From NCBI RefSeq assembly GCF_001858325.1, contig NZ_MBPP01000034.1, forward strand, positions 62,001 through 126,000: 64,000 bases of DNA. Reading direction: 5' to 3'. Source of the stretch: Marinobacter sp. AC-23 (GTDB lineage Bacteria; Pseudomonadota; Gammaproteobacteria; Pseudomonadales; Oleiphilaceae). Below are positions 53,633-62,804 of the stretch, in pieces (position 1 is the stretch's first letter; each line of letters starts with the position of its first letter). The notes under the pieces were generated by a model. It worked only from the letters and a program-made list of their open reading frames with translations, ran no database searches and was not told the origin of the DNA. A program made the position numbers and the translations under genes.

Positions 53633-54799
53633 TTAGGCTAACAGGCGTTGGCAGATAGTTTTGCCAATCTCTTGTGTTCCTCGCCGCGCGCCGGCATTTT
53701 CTGCCAGATCTGCAGCCACCGCATCAAACAATTCCTTGCCTGCTGCTGCCATCACCGGGTCTTTTCTGCCTAGCCACTCCAACATGCGAGCTGCAGTAAA
53801 CAGCATGGCTGTTGGATCAGCCAGGCCCTTGCCGGCGATGTCCGGAGCACTGCCATGGGTTGGCTCGAACATGGAGGGCATGTTGGGATCTGTCGGGTTC
53901 AGGTTGCAGGAAGGGGCAACACCCATTCCGCCAGACAGTACCGCAGCCAGATCCGTAAGAATATCCCCTTGCAGGTTACTGGCAACCACCACATCGAATG
54001 CCCAGGGGCTTTGTACAAACTTCATGCATGCTGCATCCACCAGCTCGTGGTGGGTGGCCACATCCGGAAACTCTTTGCTGATTTCCTCGAACGCCTCGGT
54101 GTACATATCACCCCAGTAACGCAGGGCGTTGCGCTTGGTGATCAGGCATACCTGGCTTTCACAGGTGCGGCCATCCCGGCTGCCATCAAGGGTACGGAAC
54201 TGGCGGGTACGGCCTTCGTTCGCGCGCTCCACCGCCCGGGTTCGGGCCTGCTCAAAGCCGTAGCGAATAATGCGATTGGTCGCCTTGCGGGTAAACACCT
54301 CCATCTGAGTCGCAACTTCATCCTCGGTTCCTTTGCGCAGACGACCCCCTTGGCTCACATATTCACCTTCGGAGTTTTCCCGGATTACCAGCATGTCTAT
54401 ATCTTTTGCACGTTCATCGGCGAGATACTGACGGGCACCGGGTAACAGGCGGGCAGGGCGCTCGCACACCCACTGATCGAAGCCTTTACGCATATCCAGC
54501 AACGGCGCCAGTGAGACACTGTCGGTTAAAAGATAACGGTTGGGGTCGTCCAAAGGGCCTGGGTCGCCGAGGGCGCCTAGCAGAATTGCATCATAAGCTT
54601 TGAGCTGCTCCAGGGCATCACTGGGCATGGATTCACCATGCTCCTGGTGCCATGCGTGTGACGGCCATGGGAAGTGGCTCCATTCAAGGCTCAGGCTGTG
54701 TTTGGTGCGTAGGGTTTCCAGGCAGCGTATGGCTTCCCCCACGACTTCTGGGCCAATGCCGTCGCCCGGGGTCACTGCAATGCGGGTAGTTTGGTCCAT
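53633..54799 (-). CDS. Isocitrate/isopropylmalate dehydrogenase family protein
   Basis: 388 residues from the ATG at 54799, chosen for AAAGGAG upstream; an upstream in-frame start at 55006 would add 69 unlikely residues and overlap the divergent gene. It begins TRIAVTPGDGIGPEVVGEA and has VVASNLQGDILTDLAAVL (metal ligands) and EPTHGSAPDIAGKG. The sequence MLVIRENSEGEYVSQGGRL is closer to tartrate/malate-type decarboxylating dehydrogenases than to LeuB. The exact substrate is not determinable. Confidence 0.87.
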   Translation of the reverse strand: MDQTTRIAVTPGDGIGPEVVGEAIRCLETLRTKHSLSLEWSHFPWPSHAWHQEHGESMPSDALEQLKAYDAILLGALGDPGPLDDPNRYLLTDSVSLAPLLDMRKGFDQWVCERPARLLPGARQYLADERAKDIDMLVIRENSEGEYVSQGGRLRKGTEDEVATQMEVFTRKATNRIIRYGFEQARTRAVERANEGRTRQFRTLDGSRDGRTCESQVCLITKRNALRYWGDMYTEAFEEISKEFPDVATHHELVDAACMKFVQSPWAFDVVVASNLQGDILTDLAAVLSGGMGVAPSCNLNPTDPNMPSMFEPTHGSAPDIAGKGLADPTAMLFTAARMLEWLGRKDPVMAAAGKELFDAVAADLAENAGARRGTQEIGKTICQRLLA

Positions 54800-54903
54800 T
54801 CTGGAGACTCCTTTAGTTGAAAGGCTGTTACGAGTGATAAAGCCCAGTGTAGTTGCGTGACTAGCGGATGCCAGCGTTTGACAGACTTTTACAGCAAGTC
54901 GTT

Positions 54904-54931
54904 TTACCACCAGGCTGTTCGCGACTATAGT
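54904..54931 (+). promoter_or_regulatory. Candidate promoter for the EAL gene
   Basis: TTACCA (54904-54909), a 16-base spacer and TATAGT (54926-54931). A separate TTGACA at 54878-54883 has no good -10 at the right distance. This is a weak candidate. Confidence 0.28.
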
Positions 54932-54993
54932 GGCGCGGAAATAAGCTTTTACATACCTTGCCACTATGTCCGGTTTAAAGCAGAGGAGGTAAC

Positions 54994-55758
54994 GTGATCG
55001 ATCCAAAAATCCTGTTTGATGAGTCTCATTGCGAGCAGTGCGCCTGTGGGGAAGGCTTGGACTTTTCTTTTACGTTTGCGTTTCAGCCTATCGTCGACGT
55101 TATCAATAAAACCGTATATGCCTACGAAGCTTTGGTAAGGGGGCCTGAGGGTGAGGGTGCCCCGAGCATTCTCGGTAAGGTAACTGAGCAGAATCGCTAT
55201 GCTTTTGACCAGATTTGCCGGGTGAAGGCAGTCAAGCTGGCGTCTCGACTTGGTATGAGTACGCGGCTGAGCATTAATTTCATGCCCAACGCTGTGTACA
55301 AGGCAGAATACTGCATTCGCACTACGCTGGCGGCAGCTAAAACTTACAATTTCGATACCAGCAAGATTATATTCGAACTGACGGAAGGAGAAGACCTGAC
55401 ATCGGTTGAACATCTTGTTGCCATTATCGATGCCTACCAGGAAATGGGGTTCAGTACTGCGATCGATGATTTTGGCGCGGGTTACTCCCGTTACAACATT
55501 ATGATGGCCAGCCCTCCCGATTTGCTTAAACTGGATATGACGCTCGTGCGTAACATTCATCAGGAACCGAACAAGCAGGCTGTGGTAGCAGGCATTATCA
55601 CCATGATGAAACAATTGGGCGGTGCGATTGTGGCCGAGGGTGTGGAAACCGAGGAAGAATATTACTGGTTGCGCTCCCAGGGTATCACTCTGTACCAAGG
55701 CTATCTGTTTGCCAGACCAGGGTTCGAGTGTTTGCCAGAGCCGTATTATCCTGCCTGA
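54994..55758 (+). CDS. Stand-alone EAL-domain c-di-GMP phosphodiesterase
   Basis: 254 residues with a GTG start. The EAL domain is complete: YEALVRG, N in INFMPNAVY, FELTEGE, DDFGAGYSR, LKLD and EGVETEEE, so hydrolysis of c-di-GMP is likely. Upstream of it the N-terminus has CEQCACG (residues 13-19), a CxxCxC cluster that could bind a metal or act as a redox switch; this is inference. No GGDEF, REC or membrane segment is present. It starts 194 bases from the divergent dehydrogenase. Confidence 0.9.
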   Translation: MIDPKILFDESHCEQCACGEGLDFSFTFAFQPIVDVINKTVYAYEALVRGPEGEGAPSILGKVTEQNRYAFDQICRVKAVKLASRLGMSTRLSINFMPNAVYKAEYCIRTTLAAAKTYNFDTSKIIFELTEGEDLTSVEHLVAIIDAYQEMGFSTAIDDFGAGYSRYNIMMASPPDLLKLDMTLVRNIHQEPNKQAVVAGIITMMKQLGGAIVAEGVETEEEYYWLRSQGITLYQGYLFARPGFECLPEPYYPA

Positions 55759-55788
55759 CGTGATCTCTAACTTACAGGAAATCTGATT

Positions 55789-56145
55789 GTGCTTTACCGT
55801 CTTCTTACTGTTATCGGTGGTCTTGTATTCGTTGCAGCGCTCTTCGCGCTGGTATGGTTTTTTTGCAAGAAATTCCTGGAACACCACGGTGTTACTGACA
55901 GTGTCTCAGACCGCACCACCGAACTTGCCACTTGGACATTTGCGGGCATCAGTGTTGGGCTGGTGTTTGCGGTGGTCGGTGCGTTTATACTTGGCCCTTG
56001 GGCGTTTTACCGCACCCTGCGCAGCCACGACGTTGCTATTTCCGACGGTGCGGCCATCTGGTGGGGGTTCGGTATAGTGGTCGCTTCGCTTGGCATTACG
56101 GCCGTCTGCTTTTTCGGTTTTCTCATGGCCGTGGGGGCTTACTGA
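55789..56145 (+). CDS. Small three-span membrane protein of unknown function
   Basis: 118 residues with a GTG start at 55789, preceded by AGGAAA. Three hydrophobic segments: LLTVIGGLVFVAALFALVWF (5-24), the middle one near 48-70, and IVVASLGITAVCFFGFLMAV near 96-115. I do not recognise the family. It follows the EAL gene by 30 bases and may be co-transcribed; its 3' end overlaps the LysR gene by seven bases. Confidence 0.65.
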   Translation: MLYRLLTVIGGLVFVAALFALVWFFCKKFLEHHGVTDSVSDRTTELATWTFAGISVGLVFAVVGAFILGPWAFYRTLRSHDVAISDGAAIWWGFGIVVASLGITAVCFFGFLMAVGAY

Positions 56146-57032
56146 ATAGCATTGAGCTGTTCTCGAAACCATATCAGCGCCGGCTCCTGACCGTAAGCTT
56201 TGTGCCAGTATAGATGCACGTCGAGTGAGGGCAGATCCACAGGTGGGTTCATTATGGTAATGCTGGCCCGCTCCGAAATGATTCTGGCGTAGGTTTCCGG
56301 CATGGTCAGCAAAAGGTCGGTCGCTTCCACGACTCGGCAGGCCGCGTAGTAATGCTGACAACGCAGGCGAATGCTGCGTTGAACCCCGAGCCTCGACAGC
56401 TCAAAATCTTCAATCCCCGGGCCCTCTGTGCGTGAGGAAACCAGCACGTGACGGGCTGAAAGATAACGCTCCATATCCAATGTCTGTGCTGTCAACGGAT
56501 GACCTTCCCGCGCCAGAACCACAAGTCTGTCCTGCCTTAAAAGCTCATGAGACGTTTGGCTGCTGACCGGCAGCAGAACATCAACAGCGAAGTCCAACTT
56601 GCCAGCTGCCAGCTGTGTTTCCATGTCACGTCGGGGAATGCGTTTGCTGACGATCTCCAGCTCCGGGTAGGGATCCAGCCGTTGCATAAGCTGCGGTAGG
56701 AAGGTGGACTCCAGAACATCTCGCAGGCCTAGTGAATAGGTTTTACGCTGGTTCGCTGGATCAAAAGCATGAAATTGATTGACTGCACCCTGGATTTGGG
56801 TGAGCCCGGGTTTCATGGATTCAAGGAAGCGGCGGGCCAGAGGGGTCGGCACCATTTGGTTACCCTGGCGGGTGAACAACGGATCGTCAAAATGATCCCG
56901 CAAGCGTGACAGGGAATGGCTGACCGCGGGTTGGGTCAGGTGCAATGCTTTTGCTGCGCGGGTAAGGCTGCCTTCCCGGAATATGGTGTCAAACACATGT
57001 AGGAGGTTGAGATCCAGGCGAGTCCCGGCCAT
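56139..57032 (-). CDS. LysR-family transcriptional regulator
   Basis: 297 residues. The N-terminal winged helix-turn-helix LNLLHVFDTIFREGSLTRAA ... TQPAVSHSLSRLRDHFDDPLF is typical, followed by an effector-binding domain. It is divergent from the acyl-CoA dehydrogenase operon with a 163-base gap that holds a T-N11-A site, so it probably controls that operon. The inducer is unknown. Confidence 0.93.
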   Translation of the reverse strand: MAGTRLDLNLLHVFDTIFREGSLTRAAKALHLTQPAVSHSLSRLRDHFDDPLFTRQGNQMVPTPLARRFLESMKPGLTQIQGAVNQFHAFDPANQRKTYSLGLRDVLESTFLPQLMQRLDPYPELEIVSKRIPRRDMETQLAAGKLDFAVDVLLPVSSQTSHELLRQDRLVVLAREGHPLTAQTLDMERYLSARHVLVSSRTEGPGIEDFELSRLGVQRSIRLRCQHYYAACRVVEATDLLLTMPETYARIISERASITIMNPPVDLPSLDVHLYWHKAYGQEPALIWFREQLNAIQ

Positions 57033-57136
57033 AGTCAGTAAGCTCTCGTTGAATAAGTAATGTTAATAGTAAACGATAAGAATAATTCAGTCGCGTAATA
57101 GTGGGTGCAACTTTAGACTGATTCAATCGTGCGTAT

Positions 57137-57155
57137 ATTCATCGCACCATCGAAT
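57137..57155. promoter_or_regulatory. Candidate LysR operator (T-N11-A)
   Basis: ATTC (57137-57140), eleven bases, GAAT (57152-57155): a perfect four-base inverted repeat around the LysR box T-N11-A. It sits about 40 bases upstream of the acyl-CoA dehydrogenase start and in the divergent gap. Confidence 0.5.
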
Positions 57156-57195
57156 AGTCAAATCATCGTTGTAAAATTTCTGAGAGGGTTCGGCA

Positions 57196-58407
57196 ATGGA
57201 TTTCAGTATCTCCGAGAAAGGTGAGGATTATCTTGAGCGTGTAAAAGCGTTTATGGCGGAAGAAATTTTCCCGGTTGAAGCTCGGTATCATAGAGAGTTG
57301 GCGTCTCTTGAAAACCGCTGGGTTGTGCTGCCAATCATCAAGGAGTTGAAGGAAAAAGCCAAAGCCCAAGGTCTCTGGAACATGTTCTTCCCGGATGAAA
57401 AGCACGGCTGTGGCTTGCTCAACTCCGATTACGCGCTGATTGCTGAAGAAACCGGCCGCAGCTTTATTGCGCCTGAGATCTTTAACTGCAATGCCCCAGA
57501 CACCGGCAATATGGAAGTGCTGATCCACTACGGCTCTGAGGAACAGAAGGCCGAATGGCTGCCGCGTTTGCTCAGTGGCGAAGTCCGTTCTGCGTTCTGC
57601 ATGACTGAGCCGGCTGTAGCGTCCTCTGATGCAACTACCATGGAAGCAACGGCGGTGGTTGAAGGTGACGAAGTGGTGCTGAATGGCCGTAAGTGGTGGA
57701 GTACCGGAGTTGGGCACCCTGATTGCAAGGTCGCTATCTTTATGGGGTTGTCCGATCCGGGTGCCGATAAACATCGTCGTCACTCCATGGTTTTGGTTCC
57801 GCTGGATACGCCGGGTGTTAAAATCGAACGTATGCTTCCAGTGTTTGGTGAGTACGATGAGCCATACGGACATGGTGAAGTGTCGTTCGAGAATGTGCGT
57901 CTGCCCAAGAGTGCCTTTATTGCAGGCGCGGGTCGCGGTTTTGAGGTTGCTCAGGGGCGCTTGGGACCTGGCCGCGTACACCACTGCATGCGAGCTATCG
58001 GTGCAGCCGAGCGAACACTTGAGCTTCTGATTAAGCGGGCAACAAGCCGTGAGGCGTTTGGTCGCCCGCTGGCTAAGCTTGGGGGTAATCCAGATATCAT
58101 TGCCAATGCCCGCATGTCGATTGAGCAGGCGCGTCTGCTGACTCTGAAATGCGCTTGGGCTTTGGATACCAAAGGCATTGCCGGTGCGATTCAGGAAGTC
58201 GCCATGATCAAGGCGTTGATTCCCAATATGCTGCAAACCATTGTGGACCAGGCAATTCAGATTCACGGCGGCGCCGGCGTGAGCGATGATGACTTCCCGC
58301 TTACTCAGTTGTTTGCCTATGCTCGGGTATTGCGGCTGGCGGATGGGCCAGATGAGGTACACCGGGCGACCGTAGCTCGCATCGAGTTGCGTAAATACAA
58401 AAACTGA
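57196..58407 (+). CDS. Acyl-CoA dehydrogenase family protein (ACAD10/11-like)
   Basis: 403 residues. FAD flavoenzyme fold: AFCMTEPAVASSDATTM in the middle and IQIHGGAGVSDDFPL at the C-terminus. AGAGGGT precedes the ATG. It is encoded with a kinase-like (APH) protein, which matches human ACAD10/11 and LvaC/LvaA of Pseudomonas, where the dehydrogenase-like enzyme acts on a phosphorylated hydroxyacyl-CoA. First gene of the operon; overlaps the next by one base. Confidence 0.9.
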   Translation: MDFSISEKGEDYLERVKAFMAEEIFPVEARYHRELASLENRWVVLPIIKELKEKAKAQGLWNMFFPDEKHGCGLLNSDYALIAEETGRSFIAPEIFNCNAPDTGNMEVLIHYGSEEQKAEWLPRLLSGEVRSAFCMTEPAVASSDATTMEATAVVEGDEVVLNGRKWWSTGVGHPDCKVAIFMGLSDPGADKHRRHSMVLVPLDTPGVKIERMLPVFGEYDEPYGHGEVSFENVRLPKSAFIAGAGRGFEVAQGRLGPGRVHHCMRAIGAAERTLELLIKRATSREAFGRPLAKLGGNPDIIANARMSIEQARLLTLKCAWALDTKGIAGAIQEVAMIKALIPNMLQTIVDQAIQIHGGAGVSDDDFPLTQLFAYARVLRLADGPDEVHRATVARIELRKYKN

Positions 58408-59240
58408 TGGAAAACACTATGACACAAAGAGTATTCGTAACAGGCGGCGCAAGCGGCCTTGGCCGGGCCATTGCGCTACGTTATGCCAGAGAAGGCGCAA
58501 AAGTCTGTATCGGTGACATTAATCCCGAGCAGGGCGTGGGCGTTGAGCAGGAAATTAAAAATGCTGGTGGCGAAGGCTATTTTGTGGAGTGCGACGTCCG
58601 ACGACTTACCGATCTGGAAAAGATCTGTGCGGATCTCACGCAAAAGTGGGGCGGTGTGGATGTGGTCGTTAACAATGCCGGCGTAGCGTCTGCCGGGTCG
58701 ATTGAAGATACCACCATGGCCGATTGGGAATGGATACTTGATATCAACGTGCTGGGGGTGGTGCGGGGCTGTAAGGCGTTTACGCCACAGTTCAAGAAAC
58801 AGGGCTCTGGTACGTTTGTGAATATCGCATCTATGGCGGGCCTGATGCTGGCGCCGCTTATGGACAGCTACAATGTGTCCAAGGCGGGTGTTATTGCCTT
58901 GTCGGAGACCTTGAGTCAGGAACTGCGAGGTGATGGCATTCATGTCAGCTGTGTCTGCCCTGCGTTTTTCCAGACCAATCTCACTCAAAGCATGCGTTCG
59001 GATATTCCTGGTGTTCAACAGAATGTGAACAAGCTAATGAAGCGCTCGACTATTTCTGCAGATCACGTGGCAGAGGACATAGTGCGCTCGGTAAAAAACA
59101 AGGATTTCTGGGTGTTGCCTCATGTGAAGGAACGCCGTCTGTGGATATTCAAGCGTTATGCGCCCTGGGCCTTTGACCGGCTGATGTACAGGGAGAGCAA
59201 GCGTTGGATGAACAAAATGGGCGGTAAAGCCAAAGCCTGA
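58407..59240 (+). CDS. Short-chain dehydrogenase/reductase
   Basis: 277 residues from 58407, overlapping the preceding stop (TGATG); the ATG at 58419 is also possible. Cofactor loop TGGASGLGRA, NNAGVAS and catalytic YNVSK are complete. The C-terminus is about 25 residues longer than a minimal SDR, with basic KRYAPWAFDRLMYRESKRW. It probably oxidises or reduces a hydroxyacyl or ketoacyl intermediate in this operon. Confidence 0.9.
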   Translation: MENTMTQRVFVTGGASGLGRAIALRYAREGAKVCIGDINPEQGVGVEQEIKNAGGEGYFVECDVRRLTDLEKICADLTQKWGGVDVVVNNAGVASAGSIEDTTMADWEWILDINVLGVVRGCKAFTPQFKKQGSGTFVNIASMAGLMLAPLMDSYNVSKAGVIALSETLSQELRGDGIHVSCVCPAFFQTNLTQSMRSDIPGVQQNVNKLMKRSTISADHVAEDIVRSVKNKDFWVLPHVKERRLWIFKRYAPWAFDRLMYRESKRWMNKMGGKAKA

Positions 59241-59270
59241 ATTGACCAGGAAAACAAAGGAGAGCCCTGA

Positions 59271-60334
59271 ATGACCCAGATTGATCAGGCCGTAGATATC
59301 CGCGAAGGTGAGGAACTGGATCTTTCCGCCATCGACCGGTTTATGAAGAGTGCGATCCCGGAGTTGGCTGGTGAGCCGGTTATCCGGCAATACCCGGGTG
59401 GCGCTTCCAACCTGACTTATCAGGTGGACTACGGCGACCGTTCGTATGTATTGCGCCGTCCACCCTTGGGCAAATCGCCAAGTCTGCTCACGACATGCTG
59501 CGCGAAGCGAAGGTGATGCAGGCGCTGAAGCCGGTCTATCCCTGTGTGCCCGAGATCATCGCCATTTGCGACGATCATGATGTGTTGGGGTGCGATTTTT
59601 ATGTGATGGAGCGAATGAAAGGCATCATCCTGCGCCAGGATTTCCCTAATGATCTGGAATTGAGTGAAGCCGATACACGCAAGCTGTGCCTGAGCGTGAT
59701 TGATAAAATGGTGGATCTGCATCGCGTTGACGCCAAAGCTGCTGGCCTTGATGCGCTGGGCAAGGGCGAAGGTTACGTTCAGCGCCAGATTGGCGGTTGG
59801 AGTGATCGCTTTCGCAAGGCCCGAACAGACGACGTTGGCGATTTTGAGGCGGTGATGTCCTGGTTGAATGACAAGATGCCAAAGGATATTGCCCAGGTTG
59901 TTATTCACAACGACTTTCGCTTTGACAACGTGGTGCTGAACCCGGACAACCCTTTTGAAGTAATCGGGGTGTTGGATTGGGAAATGGCAACGATTGGTGA
60001 TCCGCTGATGGATCTCGGTAACACACTTGCCTACTGGATTGAGGCAGGTGACGAAGACGCATTCCAGATGCTGCGTCGTCAGCCTACGCATCGCCCCGGT
60101 ATGCTTACCCGCAAGGAAGTGGTGGCTTACTACATGGAGAAGTCCGGCTTTCGGGCGGATAACTTCGATTTTTATGAGATCTACGGACTGTTCCGGTTAG
60201 CTGTGATCGTGCAACAGATCTATTACCGCTTCTATCACGGCCAAACCAACGACAAGCGCTTCGCAGCGTTCGGTCATGCGGCGAACTATCTTGAGAATCG
60301 CTGTAAGCGTTTGATCTCGAAGAGTTCTCTTTAA
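59271..60334 (+). CDS. Phosphotransferase (APH) family protein (frameshifted)
   Basis: 354 residues once one A is restored in AAA at 59472-59474; this gives PPLGKIAKSAHDMLREAKVM. It is an APH-like kinase fold with the catalytic loop VIHNDFRFDNVVLNPD (H-x-D-x4-N) and GVLDWEMATIGDPLMDLG with the metal-binding Asp. This subfamily is fused to acyl-CoA dehydrogenase in human ACAD10/11 and stands alone as LvaA, which phosphorylates 4-hydroxyacyl-CoA. A GGAG ribosome site precedes the ATG. Confidence 0.9.
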
Positions 60335-61022
60335 TGGCTACTGTGTACCTTGTGCGCCATGGCCAGGCCAGCTTTGGTAAGGAAAACTACGATCAACTCT
60401 CACGCAGAGGTTGGGAGCAGGGTAAGGTTCTTGGTCGTTGGATGATTGACAAAATAAAGCCGGCGGCGATTTTTGGCGGCGATTTGCAGCGCCACCGGGA
60501 GACTGTTGAAGCCATCGCGACGGGTTACGGTGCGCAGTTGCCAGATATGCAAGTGGCGCCTGGCTTCAACGAATTTGATCATATATCCATCGTTAACCGT
60601 TACCGACCCGAGTGGAGCGATCGGCAGGTTATGGCGAAAGATCTTGCGGCTTTTCCAAAACCCGCCGCAGCCTTTCAGAACGCCTTTGTCGAAGCGATGC
60701 GACGGTGGGCATCCGGGAACTATGACGCGGAGTACGACGAGACCTGGGCGGATTTCAAAATCCGGGTTCTGGCAGCCTTTGACGAAATGATCGAGTACGC
60801 AGGCGGTGGGGATGTTCTGGTGTCCACCTCTGGCGGGCCTATCGCGGTTATGTGCCAGCACCTTTTGGGCCTGGACGACGAGAAGGCATTAGGCTGAACG
60901 AAGTCATCGCCAATACCAGCGTTACGCGAGTGCTTTATTCCACTGGCCGTCGAAGCCTGTCTGTTTTCAATAATTACAGCCACCTGGAAGCGGAAGACCC
61001 CGCCCTGGTGACGTTCCGATAA
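60334..61022 (+). CDS. Histidine phosphatase family protein (frameshifted)
   Basis: 229 residues after restoring one C at 60892-60894 (ALGLNEVIANTS), continuing to a stop at 61020-61022. It starts with the phosphohistidine motif VRHGQASFG. The second catalytic histidine of the family (usually SHGG) is replaced by Ser in VSTSGGPIAVM, so classic mutase or phosphatase chemistry may be altered. It overlaps the kinase-like gene by one base. Confidence 0.88.
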
Positions 61023-61039
61023 CGAATTGAGGTGAACGA

Positions 61040-61810
61040 ATGAGCAAGAAAGACCTGTTTGATCTGACCGGAAAGATCGCCCTGATAACCGGCGCCAGCC
61101 GTGGTATTGGCGAGAGCATTGCTCGTACGCTGGCGGATTACGGCGCTCACGTGATTGTGACCAGCCGTAAAATTGACGGTTGTGAAGCAGTGGCCAGCAG
61201 TATTCGCGAGGCCGGCGGCAGCGCCGAGGCCTACGCCTGCCATATCGGCGAAATGGAGCAGATCGAGGCTATTTGGACTCATATCGAAGAACAGCACGGC
61301 AAGCTGGATATTCTGGTTAATAATGCCGCAGCCAACCCGTATTTCGGCCCGATTGAAGACACGGATTTGGGTGCCTTCCATAAAACCGTGGATGTGAACA
61401 TTCGTGGCTACTTCTTCATGTGTGCCCGTGGTGCCCAGCTTATGAAGAAAAACGGCGGAGGTTCAATCGTAAACGTGGCCTCTGTCAACGGTGTGAACCC
61501 AGGCCACTACCAGGGGATTTACTCGATTACCAAAGCTGCGGTTATCTCCATGACCAAATCTTTCGCCATGGAGCTGGGCCAGCAGAACATTCGGGTGAAT
61601 GCTTTGTTACCTGGCCTGACAGACACGAAATTTGCCAGCGCTTTGACTTCGAATGAGGCCATCAAGAAGCAGGCTATGGCGCACATTCCCATGAAGCGTG
61701 TGGCCGATCCCAGCGAAATGGCAGGCACGGTGCTGTACCTGGCATCGGGTGCGTCCAGTTACACCACGGGTGCCTGCATTAATGCAGACGGTGGTTACCT
61801 TACGATCTGA
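61040..61810 (+). CDS. Short-chain dehydrogenase/reductase
   Basis: 256 residues. TGASRGIGE, NNAAANP and catalytic YSITK are present. It ends NADGGYLTI, typical of the classical SDR C-terminus. Starts 17 bases after the phosphatase gene with GAGGTGAACG before the ATG, so it is the last gene of the same operon. Role probably in 3-hydroxyacyl oxidation, which is inference. Confidence 0.9.
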   Translation: MSKKDLFDLTGKIALITGASRGIGESIARTLADYGAHVIVTSRKIDGCEAVASSIREAGGSAEAYACHIGEMEQIEAIWTHIEEQHGKLDILVNNAAANPYFGPIEDTDLGAFHKTVDVNIRGYFFMCARGAQLMKKNGGGSIVNVASVNGVNPGHYQGIYSITKAAVISMTKSFAMELGQQNIRVNALLPGLTDTKFASALTSNEAIKKQAMAHIPMKRVADPSEMAGTVLYLASGASSYTTGACINADGGYLTI

Positions 61811-61875
61811 TTATTCGTAAGCTCGCAATGCGACCTCGGAGCCTGGTTTACAGGTGAGGGCTTTGAAGTCGTCGC

Positions 61876-62718
61876 TTAGGTCCGATGCTCGGTGGGCCAG
61901 GTGGTCAAGGTGAGAGGCTGGCTCGCCTGTAATAGTTCGTAAATCAACCTAGCCATGGCCTCCGTGCTTTTGTTCATCATCTCCGCATGGGCATTGCCCC
62001 TGGCAGCTTCCGGGCTTTTGACCAGTTCGGTGATTGCGTCGTCGAAACCCGGCTTGTTGCGGTTTTCGAGGGCGTCCAGCAGGGCGTTTTGCCAGTTTTT
62101 ACGGCCCTCTAGCCAGATTCTGGTCTGGCCTGCACGATTATCTGACCAGTCGCTGATGCTGCTTTGCTGACTACTGTTCAGGTTCCCTAACCAGTGCTCC
62201 GCGCGCTCCATTGTCCGTTCTGCCCGCGCCTCTGCAATCGCTTCGGCGTCGCCCACCAGAAATTCCTCTTCCCGTTCCCTGTGTTGTTCATCCATGTTGC
62301 CGGCCAATTCGCGCACTTGTTCGTCGCTTAGACTGGAAAGAAGATTAACGGCGACGGGTGTTATTTGCTGAACTAAGGGCGGGAAGAACGCGAGCAATTG
62401 GCTTTGAAGATTGTTGACTTCGGCCGGGCCGGGCTTGCCTGAAGCTAAATCGTTCTGGAAACGGGTCAGCCATGCCCTATAGCGCGGCAACTCGGTGCTA
62501 CAGTGCCATTGCTTCAGGTTATTAATATCATCATTCAATTGCTGCTCTTGTGGTGGCGTGAGCGTAACCAGGTCTTCAACCCACCAGACAATGCCCCAGT
62601 CGGCGTAACGGTACGCTAGCCGGGTTGAGCTGCACCCAGTAACAAACAGAATTGTTGCAAGCAAGAGCGCCCCGGCTCGCGCGCTGTGTAATTTGGACAA
62701 ATATCCGCACTGATCCAT
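61876..62718 (-). CDS. DUF6279 lipoprotein
   Basis: 280 residues with a signal peptide and lipobox VTGC (Cys at about 29), followed by a helical domain (RLAYRYADWGIVWWVEDLV, then LTPPQEQQLNDDINNL) as in the family DUF6279 of Gammaproteobacteria. Function unknown. It is convergent with the SDR and followed by no clear terminator. Confidence 0.82.
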   Translation of the reverse strand: MDQCGYLSKLHSARAGALLLATILFVTGCSSTRLAYRYADWGIVWWVEDLVTLTPPQEQQLNDDINNLKQWHCSTELPRYRAWLTRFQNDLASGKPGPAEVNNLQSQLLAFFPPLVQQITPVAVNLLSSLSDEQVRELAGNMDEQHREREEEFLVGDAEAIAEARAERTMERAEHWLGNLNSSQQSSISDWSDNRAGQTRIWLEGRKNWQNALLDALENRNKPGFDDAITELVKSPEAARGNAHAEMMNKSTEAMARLIYELLQASQPLTLTTWPTEHRT

Positions 62719-62804
62719 AGGATGCCTGACTTGCTAACAAAGCCTATCAAAAAAGGTTACAAGCTCATTATAATCCTGCCCCAGCTGAGCCCGGGGCAGT
62801 TGAT

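Noticed and set aside
57163-58362. A 399-residue open frame on the minus strand
   Set aside because: It lies entirely opposite a clear acyl-CoA dehydrogenase and has low-complexity, non-homologous content; it is a codon-bias shadow.
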